Below are positions 24,101 to 35,344 of a stretch of 64,000 nucleotides of DNA, in pieces. Below the pieces are notes generated by a model. It saw nothing but the letters and a program-made list of their open reading frames with translations, was not told where the DNA came from and searched no databases. Positions within the stretch are counted from its first letter, which is position 1. Each line of letters opens with the position of its first letter. The DNA lies in NCBI RefSeq assembly GCF_963576615.1, contig NC_088715.1:59121802-59185801 (forward strand), written 5' to 3'. The position numbers were made by a program, and so were the translations under genes. Source of the stretch: Watersipora subatra. Its lineage: Eukaryota > Bryozoa > Gymnolaemata > Cheilostomatida > Watersiporidae.

Positions 24101-27100
24101 TTTTGTGTTTGTTTCGAGAATAAAATCAACAAAACTTGACGGCGGTTAAAAGGTTCAAAATAAAAATAAGTATGAAATCATGTCACGAGTTGCTATTGTT
24201 GCTATCGGTGATGTCAACTATTGCGTTCAAGTTACAGTGTTACGAGTCTCTATTTTGTTGGTCTCTCTGGGACAATAGACGTCATAATTGCACTTTCATT
24301 TGATCTGAGCATTTTAAGTACAATAAAGTTTTGATTTCAGATTTTCTCAAACACCGAAAACAATCACAAATGATAAAAAAATACTGACACTTTCTGTTAA
24401 AATCAACTAAAATTTTGTGTTAGTTCGTCTTTAAGCCGTGTTTAAAGGTTGACTTGCAGCAAAATTTACATTACAGTTATTTGGTATCAAAAGGTTTACC
24501 ATGTCTTACTCTGTTGTGTTGTAGGTGCCAAATATGTGGAAATGTGATTACAAGCTCTAAAAAGTTCAAAAACGAAAAGCTGCCGTCGATTGGAATCAGT
24601 TTATTTTTCTGACGTAGTCATTATATTTGGTTATTGTTTCGTCACGGGATGTTCTCACGTAAATTGAAAGGCCAATAAAAGGCTCAATATAAAACTCCTC
24701 GTAGCACTAGTTTATACAAACACTTCGGGTTTTACCAAAGACCCCGTATCAAATATAGATACTCGGTGCTTTACAGTTTTGTATCGGCTTGGTCTAATCG
24801 TCTAGTTGTAATCTGATCATGTGACCCATACTTCGTGATTAATTTCTGCAGCATTTTTTGATCACCACAGGTGACCAACAGGCTCGTCATGTTTATCAGA
24901 CAATGATATGTACTCCTTCGAGCCAAAGTTAAAAAATAAAACAAATTTTCACGGTAGGTTATAAGATATCAGTGCTGAAAGTGACTGCATTACAATGGCG
25001 ATAAAATAGACGTGTAAGAACATTAGACATGGTTTTATTGAATGCGTGAAGTAAAATTGTGAAAACATTACGACGAATGAGGTTGCGTGAAAATGTAAAC
25101 AGAAGCCATTTTGTACAACTACGTCCTATTTGAGCCGTTTTGGAAAGAGATTCTAACCTACGACAGTCTCGTGATGGCAGTGATTAACTGTTTGTTTTGG
25201 GCTTTTCAGAGCTTGTAATCACATTTCCACACATTTTGCACCTACAACTCAGCAGAGTAAAACATGGTGAATCTTTTGATATCAAATAACTGTAATGTGA
25301 ATTTTGTTGCAAATCAACCTTTAAAATAGTTTTGAGACGTTGTGAATAGAAGCTACCTCGTGTAGCAGCTAGTCCCAACTTGATCTGCCAAACCGTTTCA
25401 TCTGGAATCACAGTCTTCACAAACTTGTCAGCTTCAGAAACCTGCATGAAGATGAGAGTATGTATCTGTGAGAGGTAGATGGTTGGCGTGTAGCCAATCG
25501 GGTGCATGCCATAGTCTTTCAACGAGAAGTAGTCATGCATCTCTCGATTGTCTAGCATGAGGAATTGCTGTGTAGGACAAATATCTGCAATCAGAGATCG
25601 TACAAATATATATTACTTTATTGGCAACAATTGCAAATAATCATATAATTGTCAAAATTCAAAACTTACTGTTTTCTTTAGGAAGTTACTGACAATAAAC
25701 TTAGCAATGGTAACGCTATTACTGTAAGGGCACAGACTAAGATGGAGGTTGTACTCATTGAACTCCGCTTCCCTTTTATATGAGGAAAGTTACCAGAACA
25801 AAACCCAGTCTAGAGATTTGCTGAAAAGATTGCTTTGTGCATTGTGTACAGCAGAATGACAAAGAGGTGGCATTCTAATGTAACATTTGATATTGATAGC
25901 TTGCATGTGACTGCATAATGGGAGGAACACACGAACTTAAAGTGGTACTAACATGTTTGGACCTTTCCCATAAAGTTGGCCCCAGGTTATACGTGTTGAT
26001 TTTTGCTCAGAAGGATATTGAATCACTCATATTGTATCAGTTAATTCTGTTAAACAGAAGCGTATATCGATATTTTATAAGTTAGTAAAACTTGTGATGA
26101 TATTTGCAATGCTAACAAAAAGTCAAAAGGGATAACAGTAGATTTAAGCGATTAACCTTACCACAAAATATGTACAACAACCTCTGTTGTTACTAAACAG
26201 TAGCTAATTTGCATGAAATATCACAAGCAATTTGCAAAGAAGGACACAAGCGAAACAAAACATTACAACCGATTTAAGAAATAAGTGATTTGCTTTTCAG
26301 GCAACTAGCTCATCAGGTTAGTATCTACTAGTAGAGGCTAGTTCACGGTGTATTGTCGTATGTCGCAGTTGTCCTTGTTCCAATTATTTATCGACTATGT
26401 GCTCCATAAACTGATAACATTGTCGAGGCAACTTGGTTATGTCAAGAAAGCTCACAGCCGTTAAACGTTCTCAATATTTTGCCAAACATCCAAGAAGGTC
26501 TGCCCATAATGCACCACTTAGGCAATGGGGATTGGCTGTCACAGATCGTTTAATATACACTGTATTTCCCTTGATGAAAGTCAATGTGAGACTATTATTT
26601 CATCATTTTAGCTCCGTATTGTACTTTTGAACACTATGCAGTGGACTACTTCCCGATTTGCGAGAGTATTAACAATATTATCACAAACTCTCGCTGATGT
26701 ATTTTGAGATTAAAGCCAACATCCGTCAATCTAGTATAATATCCTTCAACATTTACGAATGTCTATACCACTAGAATGCACAGCCATCGCTATCTTCAAC
26801 ATTGTACAGAAAAACTAGCGAAAGACCTTCAATGTAGCGGATTGTAGCAATGATTTAGGTGAACATGTACATGTACATCAATTTTGTACTAAAGTTGAGA
26901 CATAGCCAATGCCTCAAAAATGAGTGACACAAAATTGTACTAGATTTTATCAGAAAGTATTGGAACTGTTTTATTATTTGCATTTGTTGGTGTTTGTGAT
27001 CTGCCTGCCAGGATGTTTCAAGATTAAATTAAAAAAACTTGAAAATATGAACGAAATGACATCAGTAACTACGATCGTTGCTATAAATGATATCAACTAT

Positions 27101-28904
27101 TGTGTTCAAGTTGCAGCGTTACGTGTCTCTATTCTGTTGGTCTCTTTGCAAATATAAATGTCATAATCACGCTTTCACTTGATCTGAGGGTTTTAACTGA
27201 AATCAAATTTTGTTGATTTTAACCTTGAAACATCCTAGCAGTCGGATCGCTTCAAGCAGCGACATCAGTTGCAAATAATAGAAAAATGCAGATACTTTCT
27301 GATAGAATCTGCTAAAATTTTGTGCATTTTCATCTTTAACAATGGTTCTACCTGTCAAATTTATCTAATAAGCTGTGAAATCCCTGCCTAGTTGCTTAAC
27401 TGGCTGCTATCCAACATACGGGCAGTGAGTGTTTGCCAGCAGGATTATTTCACTATGGTAACACTCTTCGCAAAAACTATTACGTAAGCAATCCATTGTA
27501 TAATTGTATCCATTGCAATCCCAATTATAAGCCTAACACTCTTGTAAATTCCAAACCAAAAAAGGAAATAATAAGCGATCTTTTGCTGTTCATTCAATTG
27601 TAAAAACTTTAAATAAAAAATTTAACACCAATTTTAGTTTAAAGGGTTTGTATTCTTGAATGAAATGTTGAGGTTTTACAGACTTAAGGCAACTATATGA
27701 AATCGCACCTGGTCAAACCATCAATCAGAATTTAGCTGCGGAGTTCTAAAAACTACAAACTATGTGCAAAGTTAAAAGTGAGTGATGCTCAATTGTTATT
27801 GTATAAAGATTCCAATAGCCAAAAATAGCATACAAAAATAGCTCAATTACCTCAAGCGTTAGAGATGCTTACAACTAAAACAAATTTTCATACTGCCCCT
27901 TTTGTGTTGACCATGAAAATTTGCTAGACGAAAACATTTGCTATACCACGTAGAGGCAAACTGGAGTTTATAAATAGCTTCTAGTATCTCAAAAAGTAAG
28001 GAATTTTACCAGCCATTTAAGCTTTTATCAACTAAATCAGCTTTGATCAGCTAAATTTAATCAATTCATGTAAGCTAAACTTTTATTTCTAGCTCAAAAT
28101 ATTACAATCCTACTTCTCCACTGCACAGTACTATAGGCTTTCATATTCTTTGAATACATTTCCACACAAACCTCAAAGCATCCTCAAAGTAGAATTAATA
28201 TGCCGTTTAAATTACAAAAACACCATACTTTTATTTATTTCCTCATTTTTGTTTATAATTTTCCAAACTGAGTTTCGTAAAATACTTACTGGTGGCCGAG
28301 TGGATTCTCTCTTTTAGTTTTGACAGGCTGTCTGTGTTTTTGCACTTCACTTGAAAATATCTATTTTGAAACCTGATGACTGCAATAAGTTGAAGAAGTT
28401 CTTTCTTTGCAGGACCGCAGTACATTGAGCCGGAAAAGTCCATTTCAGAGCTGAAACAAGAGAACAATATCGCTTGAAAAATCATTGTGGGCTGCTTTAA
28501 CATTCTTCCACTTAATATCTGCTAGCTTAGCGGAGAAAGGTATTCTAAGCACTATATGTCAACCATTTGTTCGATTTTAGTGGCTAACTGTTGCCCTTAT
28601 CTTTTTTTGTTGTATTATTGTTGTATGGCATAACTTAGAAAACATTTCTATTTGAAATGAAATTATTGCCAATAAAGTTATACAAAGTTTAAATACAAAC
28701 ATCTCAGCATATATTATAATAATTTAATATCTAATTGCATGAGTATTCACTAATCAATTCATTAATAAAAGCCATGCTACTAAAACAAGCTCAGATATTT
28801 ACTAATCTGGTAGTTAGCACTAGTTCAGTAAGACATACTCTGATATCTTCCACGCTAATAAGTTGAATTTACCTGTCGAAGTAGACTTCTTCGTCACTTT
28901 CCAT
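21105..28904 (-). CDS. Tandem ubiquitin-like domain protein, five exons, 204 aa
   Basis: Exons 28904-28873, 28450-28290, 25584-25357, 22930-22814 and 21181-21105 all have GT-AG borders, and split codons match at every junction, giving 204 aa. The ATG at 28904 is preceded by an open frame to 29063, so a longer N-terminus is possible. After an acidic start (MESDEEVYFDSSEMDFSG) come two ubiquitin-like folds. Domain 1 (~28-103) reads LIAVIRFQNRYFQVKCKNTD ... QQFLMLDNREMHDYFSLKDY, matching ubiquitin's strand-strand-helix plan and its '[20 protein letters not shown]' stretch. Domain 2 (~106-179) reads TLIFMQVSEADKFVKTVIPD ... MELFLKGERLGDYFTLYDYG ... STIEVVLSP. No C-terminal Gly-Gly is present; a basic tail ends KEGSRTA, so it is probably not conjugated. 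Tandem domains of this kind occur in ANKUB1 (followed by ankyrin repeats) and in FAT10, but orthology is not claimed. Intron 4 contains a 46-bp minisatellite and intron 3 a TTAA-flanked element. Confidence 0.75.
21308..22316. repeat. 46-bp minisatellite, ~22 copies
   Basis: The unit comprises 'ttcacaaggatggttcgcag' + 'caaccagatagtgttttaga' + 'actatg'. Copies differ by single substitutions (cacaag/cacaaa/cgcaag) and by loss of one T in the first and last units. It lies within the last intron of the tandem ubiquitin-like gene. There are no unique spacers, so it is not a CRISPR-like array. Confidence 0.95.
22317..22813. other. Intron sequence with no recognisable feature
   Basis: Intron 4 of the tandem ubiquitin-like gene. 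'cagactaacagacagacaca' and 'atgacaaag' are shared with 46200-46230, suggesting a short dispersed repeat. Confidence 0.4.
23870..24440. mobile_element. Foldback MITE family B, copy a
   Basis: It shares the family's motifs 'ctgactgccaggatgtttca', 'aatcaacaaaacttga' and 'gatctgagcattttaa', and terminates in '...aaattttgtgttagttcgtc'. The arms are partly duplicated in this copy. Its right end abuts the TTAA element at 24446. There is no coding capacity. Confidence 0.65.
24446..25320. mobile_element. TTAA-flanked foldback transposon, copy 2
   Basis: An 875-bp copy of the element at 10874-11745, again flanked by TTAA (24442-24445 and 25321-25324) and with inverted ends AGGTTGACTTGCA / TGCAAATCAACCT. 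It lies in intron 3 of the tandem ubiquitin-like gene, only ~36 bp past the donor of exon 3. Confidence 0.75.
25585..26910. other. Intron 2 sequence, nothing recognised
   Basis: AT-rich. A plus-strand open frame at 26433-26630 (with QWGLAVTDRLIYT) looks more protein-like than its surroundings but has no clear splice borders, and I could not assign it. Confidence 0.4.
26915..27345. mobile_element. Foldback MITE family B, copy b
   Basis: Inverted arms 'tagattttatcagaaagtat' at the left and 'actttctgatagaatctgct' at the right enclose the family core ('gccaggatgtttcaagatta', 'cttgaaacatcctagcagtc'). Confidence 0.7.
27346..28289. other. Intron 2 sequence, no feature
   Basis: Non-coding AT-rich DNA between the MITE and exon 2 of the tandem ubiquitin-like gene. 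Confidence 0.4.
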
Positions 28905-31404
28905 TCTACTAAAAACTGGCAATAGCCTCAACAGAAAGCATACATTTATAGCCGGAAAGCTAAGGAACTTCTCCCCTTTCAGTTGAAGCTTCTTTGTCCT
29001 TGGTTCTGTCTTATAATTGCCTAATCCACTCCTTAAACAAAGCCTCGCTGCAAATGACTTCATATTCGGCTCCGAGATTTGGCCATAGTCGTTTAACAGT
29101 TATGTAACTTTAGTGTAAAGAGATATCACTTCACTGATTATCAACAATGAGAAATCTTTAGATATTTAGTTTCTTCTGTTTTACTCTTATTTCTCATGAC
29201 CAAATATCATAGAGGTAGAAAAGAGAGAGAGAGGGTAGCACTCATGCCTGCTTAACTTTCTTTGTTCAAGAAAACTCTAGTTTGATGTTTACCACTTTAC
29301 CGTTCAGACGACTGTTGATTATTTCTTTTATTGGCTCAACCAGTTCGTCTTCCTCATGCCACTATAAATGACAATTAAGCAAAGAGGTTGTTCCAAAGTT
29401 CGCCGCATTCTCTAACTGCAAAAACCTCAGGAGAGAACTGCACTTTTAACTCCATAGTACTATTCACTAGTACGCTGGCAGTCTGCAAGCCCTGGGAGAT
29501 CATCAGGCATGCTGTGGGAAATTATCAATAAAAGGCCTTTCATTGAACTTCATCTATATCATTTCTGTTTGCCTTTTTTATCATTAAGCGCATTGAATAC
29601 ATGTAGGTAGGTGCACAAATATTCAGAAATGTTGGAAGGTGGCTGATTAGCCCAGGTGTTGGAGTGTCTGCCCAATAAGTTGCATGTCGTAAGTTGAAGT
29701 TCTGTGCAATGCAATCTTTTATTCTAACCTGAAGGCTTTAGGCAAACAGACAAACAGACAGACACCATTCTTATTGAATCATAGATTATACCTGTAATAA
29801 TGGCATGTATTGTTGTCATTGCTATTATTACATGCACTGTCATGATTTGATGACATGGCCCTCCTTACACTTCAGACACTGTTGTATCCTTGTTCTGCAT
29901 TTTTTATCCTGCTAATCTGCTTGGCATATTTCAAGTTTTATTTTATTTCATATGATTGTCAGCATTATTTTACTATTTGAAATTAGAAGTGCAGCTAATC
30001 TTTTTTTAGTATATTCAAGCATTTCCTCAAAAGTTGTTTCTTTTGACATTCTCAGAATTTAGCTTATAAATAAGAATCTTCTCTCCCGTTTTCTCTTTAT
30101 GGTCTTTGTTGGGTTAGCTTATATACCCTGACATTAATATTTATGTTTGAATAATAGATATTTATTATAGCGAAAATAAGTTGTCTTAATTGAAAGAGGT
30201 GTTGTTTTATGATAAACCTAAATGCAATAAGAGAGAGAGGCTGGCTCTGTGTCACTCTGGCTCTCAGATAAAATCCCAAAGTTGAAGAATGATTGTAGAG
30301 CACATTGCCAAACTGCATATGAGCAAATTTTTCAAAAAGTTCCTATACATTTAAATTTTGTTTTAAAGTAAAGTGTTTTTTTAAATTATACCATAAACCA
30401 ATAATAAAACAACAAAAAAGCAACAGTTAGCCAATAAAATTAAATAAATGGTTTGATATACAGTGTTTAAAATGCTTTTCCCTTCTAAGAGAACGAATAT
30501 CTGGTAGAAGATTGTTAAAGCAGCTATCAATGTTTCAAAAATAATTGTTAGAGATTATATGCAAATTATTCTTATTACATCAGTTGAAATGAGTTGAAAT
30601 CTGTAACTGACATGTAAAAAACAAAGAAACAAACCATTAAAGATCTTGAAACTTTTAATTGACATAAAATTAACATTTATTATTTATTATAAGTAAATTA
30701 AAATATTCAGAAAGATAATTCATAGAAATAAGATATGCTGAAATATGATGTAGAATTCCAATCAGTCAAAATGCTTCATTTTTATCAAAAATAAATTGTC
30801 TGTGACATATCTTAGAGCTAAGTTATAATAAAAGTGTATACTATAAATAATATGGTAAAAAATAAACTGATAATAAAATGCAATTGCAGATTTTGAGTTT
30901 ATGTATGGCCTGCAAAACTGAAGCAGAGTCAATGATTATTTACTACCAACTATTTTAATTTTTATTAACTGATTATTAGCTACTATTTTTGTATTACAGC
31001 GAAAGAAAATGTTTATTTAAAAATAAATCACTTCTAAAGAACAATATCGCATCATGTGCACACAAGTACATTGAAATTGTTGTAACATACAGGCAAATTA
31101 GTTTGGAACAAACATGAGATATACATGAAGTGAGGAGTGACCAGAAATTTGTTTGGGCATCTGCTGAGTCTTTCTTCTATTGAACTAACCACTTCTTTGT
31201 AGTACGGAATTAGAGTTATGTACCCATGGAGAAAACATCCTTTAGTCTCCCGGCTCTATCAAAGCATGTGTTGAATAACATAGAATATTGCGCTAAAGTT
31301 AATGACGAATTATTTATAGTAATGTAACAAGCTTTCTTTGCAATTTTAATGTCATTCATCCATTTAACTTTTTCTAAAAAGATTGAAGAGTACTTTTAGC
31401 AGTA
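28905..31404. other. Upstream flank of the ubiquitin-like gene; gene-free
   Basis: It must include the promoter or first untranslated exon of the 21.1-28.9 kb gene. A SINE lies at 29638-29805. The rest is AT-rich with no supported coding region. Confidence 0.4.
29638..29805 (+). repeat. tRNA-derived SINE
   Basis: The A-box-like 'ggctgattagcccaggtgtt' with 'ggagtgtctgccc' is followed by a degraded B box and the family tail 'aaacagacaaacagacagac' 'accattcttatt'. Confidence 0.55.
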
Positions 31405-31876
31405 AAGCAGTAAATGAACTTTCAGAAACTATTGGATGGTTTTATAAGAAAGTATCAGCGTTCTTCCACTATTTGCAATTGTTTTTTGATATATGAGATG
31501 GTTTGACTGCCTGGATGTTTCAAAACTAAGATCAACAAAGCTTTATCGCTCTTCAAAAGCTCAGATCAGGTGAAAATTCAATTATGACGTCTACTGTTTG
31601 AAACAGATCGACAGATAGGCGATGCTTAAAACTGTAATGTTAACGCAATATCCGATATAAACTATCTGGACAATAACAACTAGTGACAACATTCTGCACA
31701 AATTTCTCTGCTGGGCATTTTAACCATGATCAAGTTTTGTTGATTTTAATTTTAAAACATCCTGGCAGTCAGATCACCTCAAACATCAAAAACAATCGCA
31801 AATTCTAGAAAAATTTTCTGAAACTAGCGACACTTTCTGATAAATTCTAATAAAATATTGTGTAAGTTCGGCTTTA
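31405..31876. mobile_element. Foldback MITE family B, copy c
   Basis: Left arm 'ttttataagaaagtatcagc' and right arm 'cgacactttctgataaattc' are inverted. The core 'gtttgactgcctggatgttt' is mirrored by 'aaacatcctggcagtcagat'. The 16-bp satellite starts immediately after its right end. Confidence 0.7.
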
Positions 31877-31879
31877 AGT

Positions 31880-33043
31880 ACTTGCACACATGATGTACCG
31901 CACACATAATGTACCGCACACATGATGTACCGCACACATGATGTACCGCACACATGATGTACCGCGCACATAATGTACCGCACACATGATGTACCGCACA
32001 CATAATGTACCGCACACATGATGTACCGCACACATGATGTACCGCACACATGATGTACCGCACACATGATGTACCGCGCACATAATGTACCGCACACATG
32101 ATGTACCGCACACATAATGTACCGCACACATGATGTACCGCACACATGATGTACCGCGCACATAATGTACCGCACACATGATGTACCGCACACATGATGT
32201 ACCGCACACATGATGTACCGCACACATGATGTACCGCACACATGATGTACCGCACACATGATGTACCGCACACATGATGTACCGCACACATGATGTACCG
32301 CACACATAATGTACCGCACACATGATGTACCGCACACATGATGTACCGCACACATAATGTACCGCACACATAATGTACCGCACACATGATGTACCGCACA
32401 CATGATGTACCGCACACATGATGTACCGCACACATGATGTACCGCACACATGATGTACCGCACACATGATGTACCGCACACATGATGTACCGCACACATG
32501 ATGTACCGCACACATGATGTACCGCACACATGATGTACCGCACACATGATGTACCGCACACATGATGTACCGCACACATGATGTACCGCACACATGATGT
32601 ACCGCACACATAATGTACCGCACACATGATGTACCGCACACATGATGTACCGCACACATAATGTACCGCACACATAATGTACCGCACACATGATGTACCG
32701 CACACATGATGTACCGCACACATGATGTACCGCACACATGATGTACCGCACACATGATGTACCGCACACATGATGTACCGCACACATGATGTACCGCACA
32801 CATGATGTACCGCACACATGATGTACCGCACACATGATGTACCGCACACATGATGTACCGCACACATGATGTACCGCACACATGATGTACCGCACACATG
32901 ATGTACCGCACACATGATGTACCGCACACATGATGTACCGCACACATGATGTACCGCACACATGATGTACCGCACACATGATGTACCGCACACATGATGT
33001 ACCGCACACATAATGTACCGCACACATAATGTACTGCACACAT
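31880..33043. repeat. 16-bp satellite, ~73 copies
   Basis: The unit is CACACATGATGTACCG, repeated without interruption for ~1.16 kb, with two common variants (CATAATG and CGCGCACATAATG). Because 16 is not a multiple of 3, each minus-strand frame cycles through the same 16 codons (MCAVHHVCGTSCVRYI), so three long overlapping open frames arise automatically. I regard them as artefacts of the repeat, not genes. Confidence 0.97.
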
Positions 33044-33319
33044 TTCCTTATCCTTGGAGAAATGGTAATAAAAGCTGGTAATTGTGTTCTGTACAAATAC
33101 TGCTTTGCCTTCAGTTTGAATTACTGATGCTTCATTGGAGCTAACAAAATTTTTAGATTAAATACAGATACATGCATCAAGCTGGCTGAAAGGTGATGAC
33201 AGGTGCTAGTAAATATAAGGTTAAACTTTACAAGGTGAAACTGCAAATTTGGAAGCTTCAGGGCAGTGATGTAATTCCGTGGCACAAGACTGATGCTGAG
33301 AGTCTCTTTATAGACACCC

Positions 33320-33540
33320 CATCTTTACTATAATAAGAGCCGTTTCTATCTGTCTGTTTGCCTAAAGACACAGTTGAAAAGCTTTGCATAACACAGGACT
33401 CAAACGCAGGACATTCAGTTTCATGAAAAAGCATGCCAATAGCTGGACCAATTAGCTACAAGTCAGCTTCGCGAATAACAGTGGGGCAGATGGTCATTCT
33501 CAATGCTTTATCAGCACACTTGACAATCCTTGTCTCCAAA
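33320..33540 (-). repeat. tRNA-derived SINE
   Basis: In reverse it reads the family tail (complement of 'actataataagagccgtttc'), a weak B box (complement of 'aggactcaaacgcag') and the 5' region (complement of 'caatgctttatcagcacact'). Confidence 0.6.
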
Positions 33541-33779
33541 ATTAAATAATGCAAGCACTGGCATCATTTTGGTCTCTAAAATCCTACAATTTTCAGTGTT
33601 TTGTAGAACAATCTCAGTAATCAATCTGAAAAGTGGCTTGCTCACTGATTCTGATAATCGTTAAAAAGGGTGCACATGTCAGCAGAATTAGTCAATGAAA
33701 CTTAAGTGTTGTAGCAGTATTGCTAGTGAGTGCTGACATCTTAGACCAAAGTTTATGCCATCAGCAACATATGCCATAC

Positions 33780-33975
33780 ACCTCCACCACTCATGTATAT
33801 ACATGTCAATGACACCTGCACCACGCATACATACTGGCGTCACACACACCTGTACGTCGCGTCTATATTCATAGTAAACACATGTGTACCTCACGTCTGT
33901 ATTTATAGTAAACACACCTGCATCATGCATACACATTTGTGTCAAACACACCTGTACTTCACATCTAAATTAACC
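33780..33975. repeat. Irregular ~30-bp repeats
   Basis: 'cacacctg(t/c)a' with 'cgcgtctatattcatagtaa', 'acgtctgtatttatagtaaa' and 'acttcacatctaaatt' form a short degenerate minisatellite. Confidence 0.6.
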
Positions 33976-34680
33976 ATATAGGTAATCAAACATCAGTTTT
34001 TAACTTACAATGTAGATAGTTTTTATCTGAAAATTATGATGAATATTTTATAATGTTTGTCAACTCAAAGCATTAACATGTTAGAATATGGTACCATTTT
34101 AGAATGAGAAGATCAGTCTCCACCTGGATTCGTCAGTTTTAAATGTAATGGCTATACCATTTACCTACTCATTTATTTATATATTCTATTTCAACTGAAA
34201 GAGGAGGGAAAGAGGCAAACATGTGGAAAACTGAAGGACCAAACACAACGGTTGCCAAGAGCAACGGTTGCCAAGCGCCATAAAAGAGACAGTTTATGAA
34301 AAATGAGTCACTAATGTTTCACACCAGTTGCTGATTGGTCGCTTGGACTCTCATATCTAAAAGCTCAAATGACCTACAAGGAACGGTAGTACTAGCTGGG
34401 GCATAGATCAACTCTCGCCAATATTGCGGACAATATTTACTAGTGTTAAATACATGTACACAATAGAAACAAGGATTTAATTATAAAAAGTTCTAAAAAC
34501 TATACCAACCGAAGCCACAAATATAGATAGCGCTGATGGATGGCTTTAAAGATACACATAGCATGTCTATGTATAGTGACTACAGGAAAGAGGGTAAGTA
34601 GCTGCTGCAAGCTAGCAGTGTCAGTAAATGCATACTAAAGAGTAAACCTATCCAAAAACTAATAGATAGGGTAGCTCTAT
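33976..34680. other. No gene; duplicated RFX-like motif
   Basis: At 34246-34276 the string 'caacggttgccaag' occurs twice in a row, resembling half-sites bound by RFX-type factors. Nothing else was recognised. Confidence 0.3.
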
Positions 34681-34694
34681 CATGAGACTGTGAT

Positions 34695-35075
34695 CTTATA
34701 GATTAAGTCTATGATTATGTCATAATACTGTGGGTTAAGTCTATGATTATGTTGTGATACTGTGTGTTAAGTCTATGATTATGTTGCGGTGCTATGTGTT
34801 AAGTCTATGATTACGTTGTGATACTGTGTGTTAAGTCTATGATTATGTTGTGGGGTTGTGTGTTAAGTCTATGATTATGTTGTGATACTGTGTGTTAAGT
34901 CTATGATCATGTTGTTGGGCTGTGTTTTAAGTATATGATTGTGTTGTGATATTGTGTGTGTTAAGTCTATTATTGTGTTGTGATACTGTGTGTGTTAAGT
35001 CTATGATTATGTTGTGGTGCTGTGTGTTAAGTATATGATTATGTTGTGGTGCTGTGGGTTAAGTCTGTGAATAGA
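34695..35075. repeat. ~32-bp minisatellite, ~11 copies
   Basis: The unit is roughly 'gttaagtctatgattatgtt' + 'gtgatactgtgt', with diverged copies continuing weakly to 35340. Confidence 0.85.
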
Positions 35076-35344
35076 ATGTATTACAATGTATTACGGTATG
35101 TTTATTAATAGACTGTGAATCTATAGATTAAGTCTCGCATAGACTGTGACACTTTGAGTTAGTTTCATAAACAGGCTACGGTATAATTAGATACATTTTT
35201 ATAGTACATTGGTCTATACATAGATTGTGATGTCGTAGAGTAAATCTATAAACAAATTGTAATAGTACAGAATATACCTATGACTAGACTGTGATCCTAC
35301 AGCGTATATCTATCAGTAGCCACTAGTATTATAGAATAAGCCTG

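Noticed and set aside
26433-26630. Plus-strand frame with a protein-like stretch (QWGLAVTDRLIYT)
   Set aside because: No convincing acceptor or donor, and it sits within an intron of a minus-strand gene; I could not assign a family.
2073-28904. Ubiquitin-like domains and ankyrin repeats as one ANKUB1-like gene
   Set aside because: The ubiquitin-like exons end with their own in-phase stop at 21105, and the ankyrin frame has its own start; no joining exon was found.
31786-33096. Three ~400-codon minus-strand open frames rich in Cys and His
   Set aside because: They arise because the 16-bp satellite lacks stop codons in any minus-strand frame; all three encode the same cycle and there is no independent evidence of a gene.
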